A stretch of 64,000 nucleotides of DNA from Penium margaritaceum (Eukaryota; Streptophyta; Zygnematophyceae; Desmidiales; Peniaceae), in assembly GCA_023375785.1 (NCBI GenBank), contig SZWC01004733.1, positions 23,498 through 87,497 of the forward strand. Direction: 5' to 3'. Shown piece by piece: positions 54,800-64,000 of this stretch; position 1 is the first letter of the stretch; every line of letters starts with the position of its first letter. The notes beneath the pieces were generated by a model, which was not told the origin of the DNA, did no database searches, and saw only the letters and a program-made list of their open reading frames with translations. The translations under genes and the position numbers were made by a program.

Positions 54800-56450
54800 C
54801 AAGTGTCGTTCTCCTCGTGGGAGGCAAGCTCATATTTTATTGCTCCCTCCCATCAGCCCCATCCTTCTGCTGCAGCGCCTCCTTCACAGATTGAGGCTCC
54901 TCTTGCGTGAAGAAGGCTTGTGCAAACCCAGTCCAATTGCCCTTGTCGGCATCGTACCTCTTGGTCCTTCTCTGCACACGACTACTTGTGTGGGGCTGTT
55001 GAGGCAATTGTTGTTGCTGTCCCCTCTTGGCGCCATCCTTTCCAAGTGCCTGATCCCCCTCTCTTGGAGACCTTGGAGACATAGGCTGACTCCCCGCCTC
55101 CATGTCCAGCTCCAGTGCTTCGGACTCCTCATCCAAACTGGCCGGAACAAAGTCTGCCGTTCGCCCATCCCTAAGGCAATCCTTTCCAGTTGCCGTTACG
55201 AGGACATCACCCTCATTCATATCCTCTGGCATTTCTCCCTCAATGAGTGACATCCACTCCCCCTTCTGGGAGAGACCTACCTCCTTGTCCATCCAATGGC
55301 TTTTCTCTTCAAACGTGATGCCGTGACTCAACACGATCTATTGTCTCCTTGGTTCAAAGAGCCGGTACGCCTTGCCTCCGCTCTCATACCCAAGGAATAT
55401 ACACCGGCGGGTACGCGGATCCGTCTTGCTCCACCCCTCACGTGCCTGCACCAAATGTGCGGAGGTGACCCACCACTAGCTTCCTCCTTCTCCACACCTC
55501 CTATGGCATCTTCCACCCCTTGCTCTCCTTGTCCTTCAACGAGTTGGTCGGTGTAAGGTTCGTGATGTACGCCGCTGTTTGTGCCGCCTCTGCCAGTACC
55601 ATTGTGCAAGTCCAGCATCGCTCAACAAGGATCACACCCTATTAAGTATTGTACAGTTCTCTCTCTCTCTCTCTTTGACGCCATTCTGTTGTAGGGAGTG
55701 TGGAGTTGTTTTCTGTCACTCAATCCCCTTGCTCTTCATCCATCCAAGGCAGCCTGGATATTCACCACCGTTGTCACTCTGGAACGCCTTCACCTTCAAC
55801 TCTGTCTGTCGCTCCACATCTGCCACATACTCTTGCATGCATGCAAGGACTTTGCCCTTCCCCGCTTCATAGGGCAGAGGTAGAGTTTGCGGCTGTGGTC
55901 ATGAATGAAGGTGAGGAAGTAGCAAGCTCCACCAATGGATCTCTCAAGTGGTCCACACACATCTGTGTGTACCACTGCTAACTTTGCCAATGTACGTGTC
56001 CCTTGACCCACAAACGGCTGCCACATTGATTTGCCAACGATGCATGTTTCACACACAGTCTCCTTGGTTCCATTAAGGCCACTGATTTGGAGACCCTGCA
56101 CCACCTCCCTCTTTGCCATATCCTTCACCATTAATGGAGAAATGTGGCAAAGTCGACGGTGCCATGTATCCAGGTCTCCTTTATCCTTCGTTACAAGGTT
56201 GGCGGCCTTGGACCCCGCTCGGCTGCTGAGGATCTTGGCGCGTGGTAGATACAAGTCATCCTCCCTCTTGGCGAGTGCAATCACCTCACCTTTGCCCATC
56301 TTGCGGATGACGACCTCCTTCTTTGTGAAGAGCAGCTCAAGTCCCTTCTCAGTCAGGTGGCTGATGGAAAGGAGGTTTGCCCCAAAGTTGTGCATATGGA
56401 GCACATCGTGGATTGTGCTCGTGACATGTTTGCCATCCAAAATTGGCTAA
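54800..56450 (-). pseudogene. Copia E protease tail, integrase and linker (fossil)
   Basis: Minus strand: LHMHNFGANLLSISHLTEKG near 56390, WHRRLCHISPLMVKDMAKRE near 56165, VCETCIVGKSMWQPF near 56050, VVHTDVCGPLERSIGG near 55970 and FLTFIHDHSRKLYL near 55910. An acidic Ser/Glu-rich linker with MPEDMNEGDVLVTATGKD near 55230 follows. The region is broken. Confidence 0.88.
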
Positions 56451-56639
56451 ACACGAACATTTCCCTCACAAGTGACCACCTGAGCCACCGTCATGCGTCT
56501 CTCCGAGGCGTATTCGGTGACACATACCTCCCTGTTGCATTGGGTGTGGCGGCTTGATCCGGAGTCAGTGACGGCAACTCTTGGATCATTCAAGTCGGTG
56601 GAGGTGTATGCTATGAGGGCCTGCTCGTCTTTCTTCCTG

Positions 56640-57444
56640 TCCCACTACAACTGGTCTGGCTTCTTTTTGGGACAATTGCGTGCGTAATGGCCCTCCTTTT
56701 CCCAGTTGAAGCACTCCCCCTTCTTGTCACCCTTCTTGGTGCCCTGCTTGGCAACCTTCCACTTGTCACCTCGGCCTCCACTGTGAGAATGAACTACGTA
56801 AGCAGAGCTTGATTCCACTGCACTCTCTTGATCGCCACGTCGCATCCACTTGTTGCAGATGACTCAGCAACCTTTGGGTACTTCAGCTCATCAGAAGGCC
56901 AGCCACCAAGGACTGTGATCATGGGACTCTAACTGCCTGGCAAGGCCAGACGGAAGACCATAACTTGCAACTAAGAGTCGACCTCCCAACTAGTGGCCAC
57001 ACACTCCGCTATGAGTGACTCAATCTGCTGCATGATCTCCATGATGTTGTCACCTTTGTTGGCTCGGAGGGTGATTAGTTGTTTGGAGATGAAGAGATGA
57101 TTGGTAAGGTTGCTTGACTGGTAGATGGAGCAGATTCTCAACCATGCTTCTTTGGCCAAGGTGCATCCTCATATGTATATGAGTTGTGGCTGGCATAATG
57201 CGGACACAAGGAGCGCCAACACTTCTTTGTTGTACTTCTTGTATGCCTTCTTCACCTCAGTCGTTGCACTCTCCGGTAGAGCAGTCTCATCACCCTTCAT
57301 GAGCTCAAGCAATCCCTTGTCATCGAGGAAGACCTCAAATTGCCACCTCCATAAGGCAAAGCCTATCCCATCAAACTTAAGGACAGTGTGGCTCCTCTCT
57401 TGCTCGTTGGCAGCCATGTCTTGACCAAGGAAGCATGAACACAA
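56640..57444 (-). pseudogene. Copia E gag (fossil)
   Basis: Minus strand: LKFDGIGFALWRWQFEVFLD near 57380, LLELMKGDETALPESATTEV near 57300, AKEAWLRICSIYQSSNLTNH near 57155 and IMEIMQQIESLIAECVATSW near 57045. A nucleocapsid-like KEGHYARNCPKK segment lies near 56690. It resembles the gag of D. The region is broken. Confidence 0.86.
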
Positions 57445-57499
57445 GCTGACTTGGGGCCTCGTAAACGCATGGGCCCAAAACCCTTTGTTGGCCTGAGGG

Positions 57500-58085
57500 T
57501 GAGGTTTGCTTTACCCCATTCAGCTTTATCAAGCCACGTGAGTGCCTCTGCGACAGACGTTGGCTCCTCTTGAACCAGGAACAGATACTTAAAGCATGTC
57601 CATTCACCCTTATCCGTGTCGTAATGTTGCCAAGGAACTTTGAAACATGAACTGCTTCTCGGACCTCCTAGCTCTTACTATTGATGTAAAGGCTAGAAGT
57701 CTGTTTTGTCATTTATGATGGGAGAGACATCCTCCTCACGGTCTGGAGGATCAGATATGTCGGACTCGGACTCTGATTCCTCTGATTCATCTTCATGAGT
57801 TTCAATCCTTGTTGTAGTACCCAGCCCATGCCATTGTGCTGGTGCTTTGTCTCCCTCCTTGAGAAGTGTGAGCCACTCTCCCTGTTTTGGAGTGTTCTCA
57901 AGTTTGAGAATGTCTCCCTTACTCACGGAACTTTTGTGGAAATCCACATCTTTGCTGCGGATGACCATCCTAACTCCTTGGTCCCATAGTCTATAAGCGA
58001 TGTGTGCGGTGTCATAGTTGATGAAAATACACTTTCATGCTCTTACATCAAGCTTTCCATGACCCTCACTGGCGTGGACCTTCAG
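57500..58085 (-). mobile_element. Copia fragment F, integrase-RT linker
   Basis: Minus strand: VIRSKDVDFHKSSVSKGD near 57960, NTPKQGEWLTLLKEGDKAPA near 57885, then an acidic Glu/Ser stretch. The same arrangement occurs in D near 34740-34850 (QAPKQGEWLVLLESGDQAPE). An RT-start-like segment (EALTWLDKAEWGKA) lies near 57530. It is bounded by the primer site of E on the left and repeat S on the right. Confidence 0.8.
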
Positions 58086-58097
58086 CTGTGTTTACCT

Positions 58098-58272
58098 CAC
58101 ATAGTAGCAAGCAGTACCTTCCAACAGCAAAAAGGGTCAAGGTAGGGGAAATTTCATTGAAAGCATCCATGCAAAAAGTTATTGCTAAAACACGGCCAAA
58201 GCAAAGGAATGTTTTGGTAAACATCAAGATCTTATCAAGGAAAAGACCAAGGTACCGAGGAATCTCAATATC
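58098..58272 (-). repeat. Dispersed repeat S, copy 2
   Basis: Reverse complement of 49888-50060. It directly follows Copia fragment F. Confidence 0.75.
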
Positions 58273-59600
58273 AGAACCAACAGTAGAGGTTTGAAACCAT
58301 ACAGAGGAGTGGGGATGGACCCCCTTCCTACAACGTGGTTGTAATGGGATAGACCCATGCCCACTTGAGGATCGTTGCAGGCAACATTTTCCTCTGAAAG
58401 GTGGAACTCCTCGAAGGCGTACACATAAACCATACCCTCCTTGAGTGGGTAATGGTGCATGGACAACAAGAGGCTCCAAAAGCAATCACTAAGACACTGA
58501 GGAAATCAAATCTAAAATGTGTGTAAGTTGATCTACTGGCCCAAGTCAAGCAAAGCATTATCGACCCCCGCCATGATCATCAGCTCAAGTGTTTGGCAGC
58601 TCATGAGGTAATCCATCAATTCAAAGACCTCAAAGAGGCATTGCAAAGTTTAGCAAGTTTTGCATCCTGGTGCGGATGCAACAGCGGTCGTAGCATGCTG
58701 CATGTGTTGATGTCACTATTAGTGGAAGCAAGGACTTTTGTGGCTCGATGACTTCAGTGTCGGTCATGAATAGGTTTGTCCTCCACAATGTGGAAATCTT
58801 CCTAAAGGACGTGAAGGTAGCCAACTAGCTAAGCCGCATCTATCATGTTCTATGCGTCAACAAGGTGCCACTCAATCAGAGAGGCTACCTTGCCACGATG
58901 CAACTTCAAGAGAAAATCTTCAAGTAGGTGGTCAAGGAATGAGATGCACAACAAACACACCTGGGGTGGTAGCATATGTTGTGGGCTATCATAAGCAAGA
59001 GGTACACCCAGAACAAGGAGGCTCAGCGTGCCTTCCACAAGATAGAGGACTTCAAGCGGCTCAGATATTGCTTAGGTCCTACTTCATCCAGTTCACCACA
59101 CTCGTGGAGGAAGCCGAAAGCTTCACTAAGGACAGTGGGACCCATACCTTCAAGTAATTCAAGTGATTCTTGCTGGAGTACTTACCTGACGGCCCTCCGG
59201 GTGAGAAGCTGAAGAAAAACACAACCACAACGTCAACAAGCCAGGCTTCGACAAGCTTGAGGGCGTTGTATGACTACATGGCTAAAGTGTGTTTTGAAAA
59301 CCTGAAGCACAACTTGAATGCATGATCGAACACGCATGCACAGCAAGGCCACAACATGCTAAGGGACGTTGCAGAGGTTGGAGGAAAAGTAATTCAGTGT
59401 TGTGAGGTTCAAGGCAAGTAGCCTGTAAATCCCCAATTCAAGCAAATTGGTGGACAGAAGGCCCCCAACCACAAACGCAGCGCAATAATGACGATTTGCA
59501 AGCATTGTGTGAGCGTCACAATACAGCCTTCTACGAGGGACTTTTCTACAACTGTATGTAGCCTCGCCACTTTAGGGATCAGTGCATTGAAGATTTTGGT
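58273..59600 (+). other. Mostly unassigned; gag-like frame with a possible knuckle
   Basis: No clear gene. Between about 58850 and 59600 plus-strand frames look weakly protein-like, and near 59545 FYNC...HFRDQC suggests a zinc knuckle of a retroelement gag. It stands directly before the gag N-terminus of Gypsy fossil G. The call rests on a single short motif. Confidence 0.3.
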
Positions 59601-59609
59601 CGTAGAAAA

Positions 59610-60770
59610 GAGGCCACAAAGTTCTCTGTAGCCACAACATCAATGCACTCAAGAGAAACCAGACATCAGCGGCAACGTTTTCTGCAAATGGCACAATACC
59701 AACAAACCCAACAGCCAACCCAGTGACAAATCCCTCAAGCTCAACAAACCCTTCGCCTTTGTTGTTGCCCATTGGGTCAACACCTGGCACGATAGGAGGC
59801 ACCAGCCAACAAGCATAAATCAATGAAATTCTGTACCAGAAGCTACTGGGATTCGAGAGCCTCAACACACATCTAGTCAAAGAAATCAACATGGTGATGG
59901 AGGATCTTGAGATCCTCCATGCATACAAAGCACTGCTAACCAGGAACAATCTATAGCTCTTGGGTAAATCCCACATTTAACTAGCACTTCCCGAGATGTT
60001 TGATCCCGCAAACTCCAAGGGACCAACAGTGAGGATGTGGCTAAGAAATTGGAGGTGTGCTTTACCACTATTGGAGTCAACAATGACGAAAGCAAAAGTG
60101 ACTTTGCGCCCTTGCTTTTGTGTAACACATATTCAAGTTGGTGGTTCGATTGAAAGACCATCCAATGGTAGCAAGAGAATGGTGGAGCCAAATCAGTGGC
60201 TCACGTGACCGCTCTCAGATCATCCACCATAGGCGTACTACCTCTCAAACAAATGAATCCTACGTGGCAGGACTCTCTCATGCCAACACAAACGCGGAAC
60301 GACTTAATGCATGTTGCTCTTGCTCATTTTAGGAAGCTGAAAAAGAAGTCTGTCATACGGCGCACACACCAATGTGTCCATCAGTAGTCCAACATGGCAC
60401 ATTATACTCAAATTTTATGCAAAGTTATCATTGGCAGTGATCTTGCCCCTGGTTATCTATTTTTCTACTACAAAAGCAGCCTCAAGTGAGATATATGGAA
60501 CGAAATTGCCATTCTCAGCATCCAAGATGAACTTTTGTGAATGTTCGCTGTAACTGATTGCATCAACAGCGCTGACTACAATGTTTCGATGTAGGAATCC
60601 CACGGCTGGCGACCCCAAAGCCACAATTATTATCTTGGGGAAGGACATTCATAGCCAAAGAAAAAATGGTATCTGATGGAGATTGACGTCGTCGATCAAT
60701 GCAATCAACCGCTATTCTGGAGTTGCGAGAAACCGGGCAAAATCTTGCGCAACTGTTGGAAGCAACATTA
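59610..60770 (+). pseudogene. Gypsy G gag (fossil)
   Basis: INALKRNQTSAATFSANGTI near 59638 and GSTPGTIGGTSQQA near 59773 parallel the gag start of fossil H (DALQTNQAEV and GMTPGTMGGTG). FDPANSKGPTVRMWLRN follows near 60000. A zinc-knuckle-like CEKPGKILRNCW lies near 60720-60756. The region is broken. Confidence 0.8.
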
Positions 60771-60999
60771 GCAAACCAAAAGGCCGGAGAAGTCACACAG
60801 AGAAAATGAGGAGTCAAGAAACGACAAAGGGAAAGAGTAGGTGGTGAGGCTCATGTCCATTCCAAAACGTTTGCACTAAACGATTGCCCATTTGAGAGGC
60901 TCACATCAATGCAGACAAGGGTTTACAAAATCGTAAAGTTTGGCGAGAAATACGAGGATGACCAATCGGCGACACTGCTACAAGTGTAATCGAGGGGTT

Positions 61000-61200
61000 G
61001 TAAGACTCATGGAACGATACCCAATCTACTGGATGAAGGAGCTTCTCACAGCTTTGCAAGAAACAACATGATTCAGAAGCTGGATTTACATACAGAATTT
61101 GATGTATCTTAGAAAAGCCATTGGTGAACGACTGCACATCCGTCGACTTTGCAAACCGCCCCGACTGCAAATCTGAGATCTACACACATAACGCCTTGGA
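61000..61200 (+). pseudogene. Gypsy G protease region (fossil)
   Basis: An EGASHSFARNNMIQKLDL segment near 61036 matches the Gypsy aspartic protease block (D/E-x-G-A-S-H/T-x-F). It sits between gag and RT as expected. Short and broken. Confidence 0.65.
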
Positions 61201-61559
61201 AAACATGCCCATTGATCAACCACAAAATCATCATTGGGGAAGATTTCGTGTACCAACACAATTCACAGGTGGACTAGAGTAGCGGATTGGTCTACATTAA
61301 CATCCCTGGCAGAAAATAACTCTGCCTCTGGTTGAGTGACCCACAATGCAACGGCAGTTACGGAAATCAGTAGAGGTGAAAAAAACACAGGAAATTGGGG
61401 CAGCCACAAGATGCAATCCGATAACACTGATGTGGCCAAGAGGTACTTGAAGTACAGAGATAAAGCATGGCTAATCCATGTGGAAGCAGGGGAAACAAAA
61501 TGGTTTGTACCTGCTAAGACAATGACGATGGTCTCGACACCACAGAATTTTGTAGCACT

Positions 61560-62900
61560 ACCAAAGGATTTTGGAACACACATCGAAGAGTTCAAAGGGT
61601 TATTTCACAACGAACTGTATGAAGAGCTACCTACATAGAAAAACATTGAACATCAGATGGACGTGGAGCCAGATAGCACACCTACAGTACAGGGGACCTA
61701 TGAGATGAGCGATAACAAGCTGACCAAACTTAAGAAGAAGTTGGACAAGATGCTCGAATAGGGGTTTATGAGGCCTTCCACATCACCACTCACGACAACC
61801 CTTACTTTTTGTGAAAAACAAAACCAAGTAAATGAGGATGTGCGCGAACTACCAAGCGCACTACCAATTGCCGAATGACATCACCATCAAGAACCGATAC
61901 CCTCTCCTGCGAGTAGACAAACTTTTTGACCAGTTCTATGGGGCTTGAGTTTTAAGCAAAATTGGCTTGCGCTGCAGCTATTGTCAGATCCGCATATCTG
62001 AAAAGGATGTCAAGAAGACCATATCTTGCACTAGATTATGGCACTTTGAGCTCACAGTCATGCCATTTAGACTTACAAATGCCCTAACAATGTTTATGGC
62101 GGCGATGAACAATGTATTATGCATGTACCTTGATGAATCCATCATGGTGTACCTTGACGTCATGTTGGTGTCGAGCCACACTCGGAGGAGCACAATGGAC
62201 ATCACTACAAAGTTCTCAAAGTCTTACAAACAGAAAAAAGTTGTCAGAAAACTCTCAAAGTGAGACTCCTGTCGTCGTTCTATTGATTTCCGAGGTCACG
62301 TCATCGACAGTGGAGGAATCACCATGGACCCAACAAAGGTGGATGCGGTCGATGATTGGCCAACATCCACAAACATTATGGACGTCCCAGTATCTTTAGG
62401 CTTTTTTGACTACTATTTTCAGTTATTCAAGAACTAGCCTCGTGCGTCAGTGCCTCTTTTTTATCTCAATTGAGAAATCACTCAATCAAATTGGGGGAAC
62501 AGCCAACAAGAAATGTTCAACAAGTGCTTCATGTTTAAGTTGTGCTCTTACCTTAACATCAGTCTTACAATTGGTAGATCCAATGGTGGACTACATCATG
62601 GACACCATTGATGGAGCTATCAGAGCCGTTCTCCTTGGGGACAACGGCGGTGGTGAACAACTGGACATGCATATGTTAAGAGAAACTTGGATCAAAGCTC
62701 AACTACACTATGCATGAAAATGAAATACTCGCAATTGTGCATGCATTCAAAACATGGCGATGTTACCTAGAATGCTGATGATGCATTTTCCGCATGGACC
62801 CCCACACGTTGAAATATCTCAAGACCCAGCCAAACCTAAGCCGTTGACAAGCTCGACGGATGGATTTCCTCGAGTTCAACTTTGACCATGACATCGAGAA
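61560..62900 (+). pseudogene. Gypsy G reverse transcriptase and RNase H (fossil)
   Basis: Approach segment FKGLFHNELYEELPT near 61590, then GTYEMSDNKLTKLKKKLDKM near 61692, LTVMPFRLTNALTMFMAAMN near 62050, and the polymerase-box area near 62130. RNase H-like DGAIRAVLLGDNGGGEQLD lies near 62611 and NYAMHENEILAIVHAFKTW near 62700. The region is broken throughout. Confidence 0.82.
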
Positions 62901-63059
62901 CCGGCCTGAAAAAAACTCCTCCAGTGTACGCTCTCAGTTGACAAAAAGATTTGATGGCCAATAGCAACACTTTACTCATCAAACAAGACATGTATCTCAT
63001 GATGATGTTCTCAAAAGGTGACGATGAATTTGGCGGGCACAACAAGACCAAGTTCTGGT

Positions 63060-64000
63060 TTGACGATCCCTAATGATGACGACGATTCACTCGCCAAGTC
63101 ATCGTTCCACCAAAGGAGGAGCTACAAAGAATGCTATAATAGGAATGCCATGACACCGGTCCATGTGGACACTTTGGCAAGGAAAACAAGCTCAAGAAGT
63201 TAGAAAACTACTATTAGTGGGACAAGATGCAAATTGACATGTCAGCCTTGTGCACATCGTATGACACTTGTCAAAGTCAAAAACCTTGTCGCACAAAGCT
63301 ATCCCATCTCCTCCAACCCATACCTATTCAGACAGGTTCATGGGCTGAAATTTGCATGAACTATGTGAAAAGACTGCCCGCCACTCTTGAAGGATATGAA
63401 ACCATCCTTGATGTGGTAGAGGGAATTTCCAAAATGTCGCAATTTGTCTCAACGATGACTCTCGTCATCGTAGAAGGAACAACGTGGATGTTCCTAAATC
63501 ATATCACACGGCTGCATGGTGTGTTACGTACCATCATGAGCGGAAGAGATGGCCACTTCACTAGACGTTTCTGACAAGAAATATTGATGTGTTATGGCAG
63601 TCGGATCCAGCTATGAATGACGTTTAATCCTCAAACTGACGAGAAAATGGAACGGACCAATCAGACGCCCAAAAAGCCTCCTCACATTATGTGAATCGCG
63701 TAACACCGATGGGGCGGCTAAACTGCCAATGGCTAAATACACGTACCTCATTGCCATTTCCACTGAAATCAGTAACATTCCTTTCAAAGTGGTGTACCAA
63801 AAACTTCCCGAAACACTGATACGATTGCAAAGTCAGAGAAAGTTTCCCCACATTTAACATCTACTGCAGGAACTTCTGAAGTGTTTGGGAGGAAACTCAA
63901 CGGACACTCGCCAGTAAACAAGCAACCATGAAGCAAGTGGCCAACCAACATTACAGCGATGACATATTCACTGCTGGTGATCGATTCCTCCTTAGCTGAA
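63060..64000 (+). pseudogene. Gypsy G integrase, partial (fossil)
   Basis: A zinc-binding-type start (CHDTG, near 63147), CTSYDTCQSQKPCRTKLSHL near 63251, then the core: GSWAEICMNYVKRLPATLEG near 63336, FLNHITRLHGVLRTIMSGRD near 63490, NPQTDEKMERTNQTP near 63626. The C-terminal SH3-like part (SDDIFTAGDRFLLS) reaches the window edge. Broken. Confidence 0.82.

Larger units (their letters stand above)
53666..57494 (-). mobile_element. Copia LTR retrotransposon fossil E
   Basis: Minus-strand fossil with gag (right), protease tail, integrase, an acidic linker, RNase H and a 3' LTR (left). The primer-site block AAGGGTTTTGGGCCCAT lies near 57480 and resembles that of D; only about 20 bp of 5' LTR-like sequence is seen beyond it, after which fossil F begins. 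It is broken, with about ten or more breaks, and old. No datable LTR pair exists. It is related to D in gag, integrase and primer site. Confidence 0.86.
59600..64000 (+). mobile_element. Ty3/Gypsy fossil G, right end outside window
   Basis: Plus-strand element with gag, protease, RT, RNase H and integrase in Gypsy order. It runs off the right edge, and no LTR is seen on the left. It is heavily broken, with well over ten breaks, and probably among the oldest elements here. It is related to fossil H: the gag N-termini, knuckle and RT approach segment match. Confidence 0.87.

Noticed and set aside
55655-55675. A short CT microsatellite
   Set aside because: Real but very short and without context; not worth a separate feature.
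1-64000. CRISPR arrays, rRNA genes, bacterial operons
   Set aside because: None is present: the tandem repeats seen are minisatellites without unique spacers, and no rRNA-like stretch was found.

Overview
This window reads as intergenic, transposon-packed nuclear DNA of a green plant lineage. The basis is the make-up: plant-type Copia elements with a TGGTATCAGAGC primer site, chromovirus-like Gypsy elements, a PIF/Harbinger transposase and a Mutator-like (MULE) transposase with a SWIM zinc finger. A streptophyte with a repeat-rich genome, possibly a charophyte alga such as Chara, would fit, but the species is inference only. I see no convincing host gene, rRNA gene, functional tRNA gene or CRISPR array.

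Layout. 1-6381: Copia fossil A (+), its left end outside the window. 6387-14032: related Copia fossil B (+), with both LTRs and a CTATG target duplication, directly abutting A. 14.0-16.1 kb: a decayed Harbinger transposase (-) and unrecognised frames. 16.7-22.75 kb: a Gypsy fossil H (-) between two inverted repeats, each next to a long poly(C)/poly(G) run. 22.75-25.95 kb: unassigned DNA with a possible LINE remnant. 25,953-39,604: Copia fossil C (+), split by Copia fossil D (-, 32,015-38,242). 40.4-41.25 kb: an LTR fragment of the A/B group (-). 41.3-45.4 kb: a large imperfect inverted repeat holding copies of an unrecognised repeat, 30-bp minisatellite units and an assembly gap. 46.45-49.34 kb: a MULE transposase fossil (-) with foreign DNA in its core. 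49.3-53.6 kb: unassigned DNA with dispersed repeats. 53.67-58.09 kb: Copia fossils E and F (-). 59.6-64.0 kb: Gypsy fossil G (+), running off the right edge.

History. LTR pairs compared by eye give a relative clock: C about 85% identical, B about 91%, D about 95%. D sits inside C, so nesting and divergence agree. All retroelements are broken. The most unusual signals are a tRNA(Arg)-like block with box A, box B and a T5 run in both LTRs of D, a class II tRNA-like block beside the 3' LTR of E, the exact A-B junction at CTATG, the 4-kb inverted repeat, and long C/G runs at repeat edges. Two short runs of N are flanked by direct duplications and look like assembly artefacts.
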